Assembly: GCA_900637135.1 (NCBI GenBank)
Contig: LR134353.1
Span: 186,001 to 250,000, forward strand
Reading direction: 5' to 3'
Origin: Mycolicibacterium flavescens
GTDB lineage: Bacteria > Actinomycetota > Actinomycetes > Mycobacteriales > Mycobacteriaceae
DNA length: 64,000 bases
Part shown: positions 51,651 to 59,565 of the stretch, piece after piece
Layout: the number at the start of each line of letters is the position of its first letter
How positions within the stretch are numbered: the first letter of the stretch is position 1
Made by a program: the position numbers and the translations under genes
The notes under the pieces: model-generated
The model's database searches: none
Told to the model about the DNA's origin: nothing
The model's input: the letters and a program-made list of their open reading frames with translations, nothing else

Positions 51651-52438
51651 CCCTGTCGCGTCTCTTCGAGCACTTCCCGGACATGCCGGGCGGCGTCCTC
51701 GCCTTCATAGGCACGCACGACGTCCTCGATGCCGCCGGTCATCTTGATCGTGCCGTGGTCGATCCACATCGCGGTGTTGCACAGCCGGGCCAGAAACTCG
51801 TTGGAGTGGCTGGCGAACACCAGGATCCCGGAGCGCGCGACGAGTTCGGCCAACCGGGTCTGCGCCTTCTTCAGGAACTCGGCGTCCACCGCGCCGATAC
51901 CCTCGTCGAGCAGCAGGATCTCGGGGTCGATGCTGGTCACCACGCCCATCGCCAGACGCACGCGCATACCGGTCGAGTAGGTGCGCAACGGCATCGACAG
52001 GTAGTCCCCGAGCTCGGTGAACTCGGCGATCTCGTCGATCTTGGCCGTCATCTGCTTGCGCGTCTGTCCCAGGAACAGGCCGCGGATGATGATGTTCTCG
52101 AAGCCGGAGATCTCCGGGTCCATCCCGACGCCGAGGTCGAACACCGGCGCCACCCGGCCGCTCACGGTCGCCACCCCCCGGGTGGGCTCGTAGATACCCG
52201 ACAGCAGGCGCAGCAGCGTCGACTTGCCCGCACCGTTGTGCCCCACCAGACCCACCCGGTCGCCGAGTTCCAGCGACATGGTGATGTCCCGCAGCGCCTC
52301 GATGACCACGACGTTGGAGTCGTTGCGGCCGATCGCGCCGCCGGCCTTACCGAGGAACGCCTTCTTCAGCGAGCGTGACTTCGCATCGAAGATCGGGAAC
52401 TCCACCCACGCGTTGCGGGTCTCGATATGTGGGACCAA
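51647..52438 (-). CDS. wzt: Galactan ABC exporter ATPase Wzt
   Basis: This is a 263-residue nucleotide-binding subunit. Walker A is GHNGAGKST, the signature is YSTGMRVRLAMG, Walker B is ILLLDEGIGAVD, and the switch histidine is in FASHS. It powers Wzm in galactan export. The only in-frame start after the upstream stop that fits is a TTG at 52438, which is rare; no ATG or GTG lies between it and the TAG at 52448-52450. Weak TTG initiation and 9 bases spacing from bpa suggest translational coupling. There is no C-terminal carbohydrate-binding domain, so export does not depend on a modified chain end. Confidence 0.93.
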   Translation of the reverse strand: MVPHIETRNAWVEFPIFDAKSRSLKKAFLGKAGGAIGRNDSNVVVIEALRDITMSLELGDRVGLVGHNGAGKSTLLRLLSGIYEPTRGVATVSGRVAPVFDLGVGMDPEISGFENIIIRGLFLGQTRKQMTAKIDEIAEFTELGDYLSMPLRTYSTGMRVRLAMGVVTSIDPEILLLDEGIGAVDAEFLKKAQTRLAELVARSGILVFASHSNEFLARLCNTAMWIDHGTIKMTGGIEDVVRAYEGEDAARHVREVLEETRQG

Positions 52439-52447
52439 CGCATGCCC

Positions 52448-52954
52448 CTACAGGTACTGCCCGGTCCCCGGATGCGACGGACCGCCGCCGCGCATCGCCA
52501 CTCCCGGTGGCAGCGCGCCTTGGCCCCGCATCTGCTCCAGCTGCTGCCGTGCCGCCATCTGCTGGGCGAACAGCGCGGTCTGGATGCCGTGGAACAGGCC
52601 CTCCAGCCAGCCCACCAGCTGGGCCTGCGCGATACGCAGCTCGGCATCCGAGGGTACGGCCTCTTCGGTGAACGGCAGCGTGAGCCGCTCGAGCTCGTCG
52701 CGCAGCTCGGGGGCCAGGCCGTCTTCGAGTTCGGTGATGCTCGTGCGGTGGATCTCCCGGAGCCGGTTGCGGCTGGCCTCGTCGAGCGGAGCTGCGCGCA
52801 CCTCCTCGAGGAGCTGCTTGATCATGGTGCCGATCCGCATCACCTTCGCCGGTTGCTCGACGAGGTCGGTCAGCGACCTGCCGTCCTTTTCCTCGTCGGT
52901 CTCGGCTCCGGTGTCGGCTCCGCTGATGATCTCGATGTTGTCGTCGTCGGTCAT
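52448..52954 (-). CDS. bpa: Bacterial proteasome activator Bpa (Rv3780-like)
   Basis: This is a 168-residue ATP-independent activator of the mycobacterial 20S proteasome. The C-terminal GQYL motif that docks in the alpha-ring pockets is exactly conserved. The core is helical (SLTDLVEQPAKVMRIGTMIKQLLEEVR, then RDELERLTLPFTEEAVPSDAELRIAQAQLVGWLEGLFHG) and forms the dodecameric ring. The N-terminus is acidic and disordered. ATG at 52954 gives the family start (MTDDDN). It lies 9 bases upstream of wzt and so apparently shares a transcript with the galactan exporter, an unexpected but conserved arrangement. Confidence 0.94.
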   Translation of the reverse strand: MTDDDNIEIISGADTGAETDEEKDGRSLTDLVEQPAKVMRIGTMIKQLLEEVRAAPLDEASRNRLREIHRTSITELEDGLAPELRDELERLTLPFTEEAVPSDAELRIAQAQLVGWLEGLFHGIQTALFAQQMAARQQLEQMRGQGALPPGVAMRGGGPSHPGTGQYL

Positions 52955-53367
52955 ACTCCCTGCGTTCCCTCTAATCTCCACGGCATTCGTCGCGCAAGCC
53001 TCGCGATGCCCTCGACCGCGAACCAACTAGCGACACTAGTCGGGTCGTGCACGGGACGGTCCGCACGCTGCGCACAGGCGAACCCCGGTCGGTGACCGCA
53101 AACCGGTCGCTCAAACAACTTCGGCAATCCAGCAAACGGTTCATCGGCGGCCACCATGGCGAATAACCAGGCGGGTTAACTTGAGGCCGCGTTCTGGCGA
53201 TGTGGCAGACGTGACCAGCAACGACAACGGGTTTAGCACTCCGAATGCCAAGGTCACTGGACTAGTATGGCTGCCCAGCAGACCCAGTCCGACATGGCGG
53301 GTCGGGCCGAGTATCGGCCAGAATCGTGTGGGTTCGCGAACTCACGGACGCTCGAAGGTGGGCTGGC
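52955..53367. other. 413-base intergenic region between divergent bpa and aminotransferase-like gene
   Basis: I see no credible gene here. It must hold the bpa-wzt operon promoter (minus) and the promoter of the gene at 53368 (plus). The only -10-like sequence I could mark is TAGTAT at 53263-53268 (plus), without a recognisable -35. No strong inverted repeat was found. Confidence 0.5.
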
Positions 53368-54564
53368 ATGGCATACGACGTCGCCCGGGTGCGTGGTTTG
53401 CACCCGTCTCTGGGCGACGGGTGGGTGCGTTTCGACGCCGGGCACGGCATGTTGTTGCCCGACACCGTCGGCCGAGCTGTGTCCACGGCGTTCCGCGGGT
53501 CGATGGCCACCCCGGTCGGTCCGCACCCCTCGGCGCAGCGCAGCGCCGCAGTGCTGGAGGCCGCGCGGCTGGCCGTGGCCGATCTGGTCAACGCCGATCC
53601 CCGCGGTGTGGTTCTGGGCGCCGACCGGGCGATCCTGCTGACCTCGCTGGCGGACGCGTCGTCGTCGCGTGTCGGCCTCGGCTACGAAGTGGTGGTCACC
53701 CGTCTGGATGACGAGGCGAACATCGCGCCATGGCTGCGCGCCGCGAATCGCTATGGCGCCAAGGTGAAGTGGGCCGAGGTCGACATCGAGACCGGCGAAC
53801 TGCCCAGCTGGCAATGGGAGAGCCTGGTCACCAAGCCGACCCGCTTGGTCGCAATCACTTCTGCCTCTTCGACTTTGGGTACCGTGACCGACCTGCGCGC
53901 GGTGACGAAACTGGCACACGATCAGGGCGCACTGGTGGTCGTCGACCACTCCGCGGCCGCGCCCTACCAGTTGATCGACATCGACGAGATCGACGCGGAC
54001 GTGGTGGCGGTCAACGCATTGGCGTGGGGCGGTCCGCCCATCGGAGCCCTGGTCTTTCGCGATCCGGCGCTCATCGGCTCCTTCGGTTCGGTATCGCTGG
54101 ATCCGGACGCAAGCGGAGCGGCGCGGCTCGAAGTCGGCGCGCACCAGTTCGGTCTGCTTGCCGGAGTGGTGGCCAGCATCGAGTACCTTGCCTCCCTGGA
54201 CGAGAACGCGCGCGGTACGCGCCGCGAACGCCTCGCGATCTCGATGCACTCCGCGAACGCCTATATGAGCAGGCTTTTCGACTATCTGCTGATCTCGCTG
54301 CGGTCGCTGTCGACGGTGATGGTCATCGGTGCGCCCGAATCGCGAATCCCCGTACTCAGTTTCGCGGTCAACGGCGTCCCCGCGGAGCGGGTGGTTCAGC
54401 GCCTGGCCGACAACGGCATCCTGGCGATATCGAATGCGAGTTCGCGCGTGCTGGACGTGATCGGCGTCAACGACATCGGCGGCGCGGTGACGGTGGGACT
54501 GGCGCACTACACCACCACCGCCGAGGTCGATCAGCTGGTGCGCGCGCTCGCTTCGCTGGGCTGA
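53368..54564 (+). CDS. Class V aminotransferase-fold protein lacking the PLP lysine (Rv3778c-like)
   Basis: This is a 398-residue protein of the cysteine-desulfurase/isopenicillin-epimerase fold group, the same length as M. tuberculosis Rv3778c. The PLP phosphate and ring contacts are partly visible ([33 protein letters not shown] with the Asp). The region that normally carries the Schiff-base lysine (SxHKxxGPxG) reads [16 protein letters not shown], with alanine where lysine is expected. It may have lost transaminase or desulfurase activity and serve another role. ATG at 53368 has AAGGTG about 7 bases upstream. The quinone oxidoreductase gene converges 8 bases beyond its stop. Confidence 0.82.
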   Translation: MAYDVARVRGLHPSLGDGWVRFDAGHGMLLPDTVGRAVSTAFRGSMATPVGPHPSAQRSAAVLEAARLAVADLVNADPRGVVLGADRAILLTSLADASSSRVGLGYEVVVTRLDDEANIAPWLRAANRYGAKVKWAEVDIETGELPSWQWESLVTKPTRLVAITSASSTLGTVTDLRAVTKLAHDQGALVVVDHSAAAPYQLIDIDEIDADVVAVNALAWGGPPIGALVFRDPALIGSFGSVSLDPDASGAARLEVGAHQFGLLAGVVASIEYLASLDENARGTRRERLAISMHSANAYMSRLFDYLLISLRSLSTVMVIGAPESRIPVLSFAVNGVPAERVVQRLADNGILAISNASSRVLDVIGVNDIGGAVTVGLAHYTTTAEVDQLVRALASLG

Positions 54565-54572
54565 CGGCAGCG

Positions 54573-55547
54573 CTAATCCGTTACGCGCAGAAGCACTTTC
54601 CCCGACACCTCGCCCGACTGCAGCAGCTCATGCGCCGCCCCGGCTTCCTGCACCGGGTACTCGGCACCGATGATCGGACCAACCTCACCGCGCTCGATCA
54701 TCGGCCACACGTTGGCCACCACCTCGGCGACGACGTCGCTCTTGCTCCCCTTGCCGCTCACCGGGCGCGCGCGAAGAGCGGTGGCGATGACGCCCGCGCG
54801 CTTGCCGAGCAGCTTGCCGATGTTGAGTTCGGCCTTCACACCGCCCTGCATCCCGATGATCACCACTCGCCCGTCGTTGGCGAGCGCATCGATGTTGCGG
54901 TCGAGGTAGGCCGCGCCCATGATGTCGAGGATCACGTCGGCGCCGCCCTCGGCCCTGACGCGTTCGACGAAGTCCTCGTCGCGGTAGTTGATCGTCACCT
55001 CGGCCCCGAGTTCGGCGCACAGGTCCAGCTTGTGGGCCGACCCGGCGGTCACCGCCACGCGGCAGCCGAGCGCGCGGGCCACCTGGATCGCGTGGGTGCC
55101 GATGCCGCTGGCACCCCCGTGGATGAGGACGAGCTGGCCCGCCGTCAAGCCCACGGTCATCACCAGGTTCGACCACACGGTGCAGGCCACCTCGGGTAAA
55201 CCGGCTGCTTCGTGCAGCGACACGGAGTCCGGAACCGCCATCACCTGCCCGGCCGGCACGGCCACATACTCGGCGTAGCCCCCGCCCGCCAGCAACGCGC
55301 AGACCTGTTGTCCGACCGCCCAATCGGAAGTCTTTTCGCCGACCGCCGCGACCGTTCCCGAGACTTCGAGGCCGAGGATTTCACTGGCGCCCGGCGGCGG
55401 CGGGTATTTGCCCACGGCCTGCAAAAGGTCGGCCCGATTGATGCCGGCAGAGGCGACCTTGATCAGAATTTCGCCCTCGTCCGGCGTGATGTCGGGAACC
55501 TCTTGCCAGGTCAATCGACCCTCCGGGCCGGCGACGATTGCATGCAT
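54573..55547 (-). CDS. NAD(P)H:quinone oxidoreductase, PIG3-type (Rv3777-like)
   Basis: This is a 324-residue zinc-free medium-chain reductase. The N-terminal GroES-like domain has GINRADLLQAVGKYPPPPG, typical of PIG3/QOR1 members. The NADPH-binding loop is LIHGGASGIGTHAIQVA, and the second-strand AGSAHK suggests NADPH preference. It would reduce quinones in the cytoplasm. ATG at 55547 is preferred over the 12-codon longer frame because a -10 (TAGCGT) lies 7 bases upstream and the family starts at MHAIV. The divergent MarR gene begins 78 bases away and may control it. Confidence 0.9.
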   Translation of the reverse strand: MHAIVAGPEGRLTWQEVPDITPDEGEILIKVASAGINRADLLQAVGKYPPPPGASEILGLEVSGTVAAVGEKTSDWAVGQQVCALLAGGGYAEYVAVPAGQVMAVPDSVSLHEAAGLPEVACTVWSNLVMTVGLTAGQLVLIHGGASGIGTHAIQVARALGCRVAVTAGSAHKLDLCAELGAEVTINYRDEDFVERVRAEGGADVILDIMGAAYLDRNIDALANDGRVVIIGMQGGVKAELNIGKLLGKRAGVIATALRARPVSGKGSKSDVVAEVVANVWPMIERGEVGPIIGAEYPVQEAGAAHELLQSGEVSGKVLLRVTD

Positions 55548-55554
55548 CCGGATA

Positions 55555-55560
55555 ACGCTA
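55555..55560 (-). promoter_or_regulatory. -10 element (TAGCGT) for quinone oxidoreductase
   Basis: On the minus strand TAGCGT is followed by seven bases and the ATG at 55547, so a leaderless message is expected. It faces away from the MarR promoter at 55614-55619. Confidence 0.5.
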
Positions 55561-55613
55561 CTAGCCTGCGTCGACAGTCTCACGAATTAGTCGCCAGCAA
55601 TGTGATGGCCGTT

Positions 55614-55619
55614 TACTAT
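55614..55619 (+). promoter_or_regulatory. -10 element (TACTAT) for leaderless MarR gene
   Basis: TACTAT, six bases, then ATG at 55626. This decides the start: the in-frame ATG at 55605 lies upstream of the -10 and would be outside the transcript. Confidence 0.6.
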
Positions 55620-55625
55620 GACCGC

Positions 55626-56138
55626 ATGGAGGGGATTATTGCGGGTCGTACCGCGGGGGATATGCCGGGGCTGGACATCGCGGAGCAGCGGTCCTGGCAA
55701 AATTTTTTGGATGCCGCGCTCCGGCTGTATGCGACCTTGAATCGGTCGCTGGTGGATAAGCATCATCTGACGCTCAACGACGTCAGGTTGCTCGACATCC
55801 TGGATAAGTCACCGACGGGATCGGCCCGCATGGGCGATCTCGCCGAGGGCTTGATGTCGTTGCCGAGCCGGGTCACCCGGCAGATCCGTCGCCTGGAGAT
55901 GCAGGGCCTGGTGCGCCGGGGGGCCAGCCCCGACGACGGCCGTGGTGTGCTCGCCAGCATCACCGACGACGGGCGGACTGCGGTACGCGACGCGATGGTC
56001 ACCTACGGCGAGAGCGTGCGGGCGCACTTTCTCGACCGGCTGTCGCGGCCCCAGGTCGCGGCGATCGGTGAGAACTGCAGGCGGATCAGCGTCGGACTCA
56101 AGAACGGGTCGATGAACGCCAAGCTCGGCCGCGTCTGA
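55626..56138 (+). CDS. MarR-family transcriptional regulator
   Basis: This is a 170-residue winged-helix regulator. The MarR core is visible: NDVRLLDILDKSPTGSARMGDLAEGLMSLPSRVTRQIRRLEMQGLVRRGASPDDGRGVLASITDDGR, with the recognition helix in SRVTRQIRRLE and the wing Asp-Asp-Gly-Arg. The N-terminal 50 residues and the C-terminal helix form the dimer interface. ATG at 55626 is chosen from the leaderless promoter. It is divergent from the quinone oxidoreductase and ends 48 bases before a tRNA-Ser gene. The natural target is its divergent neighbour (inference). Confidence 0.9.
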   Translation: MEGIIAGRTAGDMPGLDIAEQRSWQNFLDAALRLYATLNRSLVDKHHLTLNDVRLLDILDKSPTGSARMGDLAEGLMSLPSRVTRQIRRLEMQGLVRRGASPDDGRGVLASITDDGRTAVRDAMVTYGESVRAHFLDRLSRPQVAAIGENCRRISVGLKNGSMNAKLGRV

Positions 56139-56186
56139 GGGGATTCCCCGTCGCGACGGTGTGAGCCGCCCCGTACTCTTGTCGGC

Positions 56187-56273
56187 GGTGGCGTGGCAGA
56201 GCGGCCTAATGCACTCGCCTTGAAAGCGAGAGACGGCTAACACCGTCCGGGGGTTCAAATCCCTCCGCCACCG
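56187..56273 (+). tRNA. tRNA-Ser (anticodon TGA)
   Basis: An 87-base class II tRNA. The acceptor stem GGTGGCG pairs with CGCCACC, with G as discriminator. The anticodon stem CTCGC...GCGAG holds the loop CTTGAAA with anticodon TGA. A long variable arm (GACGG/CCGTC) and the T-loop GGTTCAAATCC follow. CCA is not encoded. The 3' end is one base from the stop of the convergent MocR gene. Confidence 0.95.
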
Positions 56274-56274
56274 C

Positions 56275-57672
56275 TCATGACATGCGGTGCGCGATGCGCG
56301 CCAACACCCGCACGCCCGAATCGATCTGGGACTCAGTGAGGTTGGCGTAGCCGAGGAGCAGGCCCGGTGGCGCCGATGCCGGGTCGGCGTAGCACGGTGC
56401 GAGCGGTTCGACCCGCACGCGCCGTTCGGCGGCCAGCCGTACGAGGTCGTCGATCGGGAATCGGTCGGGGAAGCGCACCGTCAGGTGGACACCGGCCGCG
56501 GCGCCGAGGACGGTCGCTTGCGGTAGGTGTCGGCCCAGGGCCCCCAGCAGAGCATTGCGGCGGGTCAGGTATCGGCGACGCATCTGGCGCAGATGCCTGT
56601 CGTATCCGCCCGATCCCAGCAACTGCGCGAACGCCAACTGGTCCATCACCGAACTTCCGGTGTCCGCAAGACCTTTGGCCACTTTGACCGGGCCGACGAG
56701 ATGTGCGGGCAGCACCATCCAGCCGATGCGAAGACCGGGCGCCAGGGTCTTGCTGGTCGAGCCGACGTAGACGACGCGGTCGGGTGCGATTCCCTGCAAC
56801 GCGCCGACGGGTGCCCGGTCGTAGCGGTATTCGGCGTCGTAGTCGTCCTCGATCACCAGATGGCCGGCTCGGACCCAGTCCGTCAGCTCAGTGCGCCGCA
56901 GGGCCGAAAGGACGACCCCGGTCGGGGACTGGTGCGCGGGGGTGGCCAGCACTGCGTCGGCACCGCTGGCCGCCAGCGCGCCGACATCGAGCCCGTCTTC
57001 GTCGACCGGAACAGGAACCGGTTCGATACCGTTGTTACGCAGCACCATTCGGTGCAGCCAGAATCCGGGGTCCTCCATGGCCAGTGAGGATGTCGGCAAT
57101 GACCGCGCGAGCAACGCGATGGCCTGTGTCGCTCCGGAGCACAGCACGATGTGTTGCGGTTCGGCGAGCACACCGCGGACGCGTCGCAGATAGTCGGCCA
57201 CCGCAACCCGCGTGGTGAACAGCCCCTGAGGCGCCACGTAACCGAATGCATCCGCGCCGATCTCGGCCAGGCCCTGCTTCAGCGCCCGCAGCCAAGCGTC
57301 GCGAGGGAAGCTGTGCAGATCCGGCGACCCCGGCAGGAAGTCGATGTCGTAGCGAGCCGTCGGCCCGGCCTCACCGCGGGAAGGCCGGTCGACGGTGTCC
57401 ACCGTGGCGACCACGGTGCCCGACCCGTGCCTGCTGTGCAGGAACCCTTCGGCGACGAGTTGACTGTAGGCATCGACCACGAGCCGACGGGACACTCCCA
57501 GGTCGGTGGCGAGCAGGCGACTGGACGGCAGGCGGGTGCCCGGCGTGAGGCGGCCCGTCCGGATGGCCGTCCGCAACCCGTCAGCCAGTTGGCGGTGCAG
57601 CGGACCGTTGGCGTCGCGGTCGAGTTCCAGCAGCAGCTCCGGACCCGAAGTGGTACCCGATCTCGCTGTCAA
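56275..57672 (-). CDS. MocR/PdxR-type regulator (GntR HTH fused to aminotransferase)
   Basis: This is a 465-residue chimeric regulator. The N-terminal GntR winged helix (about residues 15-85) has LADGLRTAIRTGRLTPGTRLPSSRLLATDLGVSRRLVVDAYSQL. A class I aminotransferase domain follows, with VIEDDYDAEYRYD and the PLP lysine in GSTSKTLAPGLRIGW. Such proteins sense PLP or amino-compound adducts and activate pyridoxal, GABA, taurine or transporter genes. The start is a TTG at 57672, the only candidate giving the full HTH. The 43-base gap to the divergent membrane protein gene is the likely target site. Confidence 0.9.
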   Translation of the reverse strand: MTARSGTTSGPELLLELDRDANGPLHRQLADGLRTAIRTGRLTPGTRLPSSRLLATDLGVSRRLVVDAYSQLVAEGFLHSRHGSGTVVATVDTVDRPSRGEAGPTARYDIDFLPGSPDLHSFPRDAWLRALKQGLAEIGADAFGYVAPQGLFTTRVAVADYLRRVRGVLAEPQHIVLCSGATQAIALLARSLPTSSLAMEDPGFWLHRMVLRNNGIEPVPVPVDEDGLDVGALAASGADAVLATPAHQSPTGVVLSALRRTELTDWVRAGHLVIEDDYDAEYRYDRAPVGALQGIAPDRVVYVGSTSKTLAPGLRIGWMVLPAHLVGPVKVAKGLADTGSSVMDQLAFAQLLGSGGYDRHLRQMRRRYLTRRNALLGALGRHLPQATVLGAAAGVHLTVRFPDRFPIDDLVRLAAERRVRVEPLAPCYADPASAPPGLLLGYANLTESQIDSGVRVLARIAHRMS

Positions 57673-57703
57673 AGTGGTGCCTATCTTGAGGCCAGTGGCG
57701 AAC

Positions 57704-57709
57704 TAGCGT
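57704..57709 (+). promoter_or_regulatory. -10 element (TAGCGT) for leaderless membrane protein gene
   Basis: TAGCGT, six bases, then ATG at 57716. It lies inside the short gap shared with the MocR gene, so MocR bound here could directly contact polymerase. Confidence 0.55.
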
Positions 57710-57715
57710 GACCGT

Positions 57716-58126
57716 ATGACATCGACACCGACGCGCACAAGGGCGGGGTTTGTCGAGGTGACGCTCATCGTCTTCGGGCTCTACGCCTTGTCCGTGGGGC
57801 TGTTCATGATGTTCGCCCCCGGCGCGTTCTTCGACACGCTCGGCAACTTCGGTACGCGCAACGACCACTTCATCTTCGACGTCGCCACGTTCGAAGTGCC
57901 GCAGGGGCTCATGCTGCTCGCCGCGGTACGGTGGACGCGGTGGCGCACTCCGGCCCTGGCATTCGCGACGCTGCACTGGGCGCTGCACTCGCTCAGCCAC
58001 ATCATCGACCCGCACCACGGTGCGGGTGACTGGATCGGGTGGCTGGAGGCCGGCGGTCTGGTGTTCACCACCGTGATCCTGGCGATCGCGTTGCGCGCCA
58101 GCGTCATCGCCGATAGGAGGCCGTGA
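57716..58126 (+). CDS. Small histidine-rich membrane protein
   Basis: This is a 136-residue protein with about four transmembrane helices and no family I can name with certainty. Between helices three and four lies LHWALHSLSHIIDPHHG, five histidines and an aspartate in 17 residues, which could bind a metal or heme at the membrane surface. A second feature is FMMFAPGAFFDTLGNFG after helix one. ATG at 57716 follows a leaderless -10. The stop overlaps the epimerase gene (GTGATG), so the two are co-translated under possible MocR control. Confidence 0.75.
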   Translation: MTSTPTRTRAGFVEVTLIVFGLYALSVGLFMMFAPGAFFDTLGNFGTRNDHFIFDVATFEVPQGLMLLAAVRWTRWRTPALAFATLHWALHSLSHIIDPHHGAGDWIGWLEAGGLVFTTVILAIALRASVIADRRP

Positions 58127-59037
58127 TGCGAGTACTTGTTGCCGGCGCGACGAGCGTGCCCGGTGTCCCGCTGCTGCGTGAACTCCGCGCCCGAGGCCAC
58201 GAGGTCGTCGGGCTGACGCGGTCGCCGAACAGGACGGGCGCGATCACGGCTGCGGGGGCCAGGCCCGTGGTCGCCGACGTGTTCGACGGCGACGATATCG
58301 ACAAAGCGGTCGCCGATATCGGTCCGGAGGTGGTGGTTTCGCTGTTGACCACGCTGCCGAAGCGGGGACCGATGCGGGTCAGCGACTTTGAGCCCGCAAG
58401 AAAACTGTGGGGGACCGGTGCGGCGAACCTGCTGGCCGCGGCGCAGCGGGCCGGCGTCCGACGCGTCGTCGCCGAATCCGTGATGTTTGCCTACGGCTAT
58501 CCGACGACCGGTCCGGCGTTGCTGGACGAGAGCGATCCCTACCCCGGACCGGCCCCGCGTGGCGGAGAGGCGATGCTGGCCGCGCTGCGCGGGATGGAGC
58601 AGAAGGTCCTGGCTTCACGTAGACACAGTGACACCGAGGGAATCGTGTTGCGCTACGGCGCTTTCTACGGCCCGGGTGTGCCGCACGACGAGTTGTTCGC
58701 GCGGATGGCGCGATTCCGCCTGGCGCTGGACATGGGTGGTAACGGCATCGTGTCCTGGATCCACATCGACGACGTCGCGAGGGCCACTGCGGCCGCGCTC
58801 GACCACGGACGGGGCGGCGAGATCTACAACATCGTCGACGACCGGCCGCAGTCGTTCAACGGCTACATCCGGGAGCTGGGCGAGAAGCTCGGGCGGCCTC
58901 GACAGCTGCGAATCCCGCGTGCGGCGGTCAAACTCGCCGCGCCCTACGGCGTCACCGCGTTCGGGGATACCTGGCTTCCGCTGTCGAACGCCAAGGCCAG
59001 GACCGAACTCGGTTGGACCCCGGTTCCCCGCCGCTGA
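58123..59037 (+). CDS. NAD(P)-dependent epimerase/dehydratase-like protein (extended SDR)
   Basis: This is a 304-residue extended short-chain dehydrogenase. The cofactor motif is VLVAGATSVPGVPLL, a variant of GxxGxxG in which V-P replaces the usual third-turn residues. The central strand reads VVSLLTTLPKR. The catalytic tyrosine region is AYGYPTTGP without a plain YxxxK, so an atypical or non-catalytic reductase is possible. HIDDVARATAAAL and the C-terminal LSNAKARTELGWTP are typical of nucleoside-sugar epimerase relatives. The start is either GTG 58123 or ATG 58126; both overlap the upstream gene. Confidence 0.82.
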   Translation: MMRVLVAGATSVPGVPLLRELRARGHEVVGLTRSPNRTGAITAAGARPVVADVFDGDDIDKAVADIGPEVVVSLLTTLPKRGPMRVSDFEPARKLWGTGAANLLAAAQRAGVRRVVAESVMFAYGYPTTGPALLDESDPYPGPAPRGGEAMLAALRGMEQKVLASRRHSDTEGIVLRYGAFYGPGVPHDELFARMARFRLALDMGGNGIVSWIHIDDVARATAAALDHGRGGEIYNIVDDRPQSFNGYIRELGEKLGRPRQLRIPRAAVKLAAPYGVTAFGDTWLPLSNAKARTELGWTPVPRR

Positions 59038-59052
59038 CTCCTCGGCCCTGAC

Positions 59053-59556
59053 TCACCCGTACCCGAGCGCGGCGTTCTCGGCCCGGATGCGGACGTTGAG
59101 CACCAGGGCGTTGGCGGCGGTGAAGACGACCGCGGTCAGCCACGCCGAGTGGACCAGCGGCAGGGCCGCGACCTCGACCACCACCGCGGTGTAGTTCGGG
59201 TGGTGCAGCCACCGATACGGGCCGCGGTGCACGAGCGGCGTTCCCGGGATCACGATGAGCCGGGGGTTCCACCGTCTGCCCAACACCGCGACGCACCACC
59301 ACCGCAGCGCGGTGCTCGCGCATACGATGGCCACCATCGGCCATCCCAGCAGGGGGATGAACGGTCTGTGCAGGACCGCCACCTCGGTGACACACGACGC
59401 GAGCAGCAGCGTGTGCATGCCGACCATCACCGGATAGTGGCCCTGGCCGAATTCCTTGCCGCCGTTGGCAAGAGACCACCGCGTGTTGCGCCGTGACACC
59501 ACCAACTCGACCAGTCGTTCCAGTCCGATCGCGAGGATGAACAGGTAGTACACCAT
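59053..59556 (-). CDS. ICMT-like methyltransferase paired with type III PKS
   Basis: This is a 167-residue membrane protein with four to five helices of the isoprenylcysteine carboxylmethyltransferase family. The block HRGPYRWLHHPNYTAVVVE and the C-terminal RIRAENAALGYG are the S-adenosylmethionine and substrate region. It starts 9 bases after the type III PKS stop. The same pairing occurs in Streptomyces (srsA-srsB) and Bacillus (bpsA-bpsB), where the methyltransferase O-methylates alkylresorcinols or alkylpyrones made by the PKS. The same role here is inferred from the pairing. Confidence 0.87.
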   Translation of the reverse strand: MVYYLFILAIGLERLVELVVSRRNTRWSLANGGKEFGQGHYPVMVGMHTLLLASCVTEVAVLHRPFIPLLGWPMVAIVCASTALRWWCVAVLGRRWNPRLIVIPGTPLVHRGPYRWLHHPNYTAVVVEVAALPLVHSAWLTAVVFTAANALVLNVRIRAENAALGYG

Positions 59557-59565
59557 GTCGGTTCC

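Noticed and set aside
56187..56273. tRNA-Ser as the attachment site of an integrated element
   Set aside because: No integrase, excisionase or duplicated tRNA 3' end is visible in the window. The adjacent genes are regulators and enzymes of ordinary composition.
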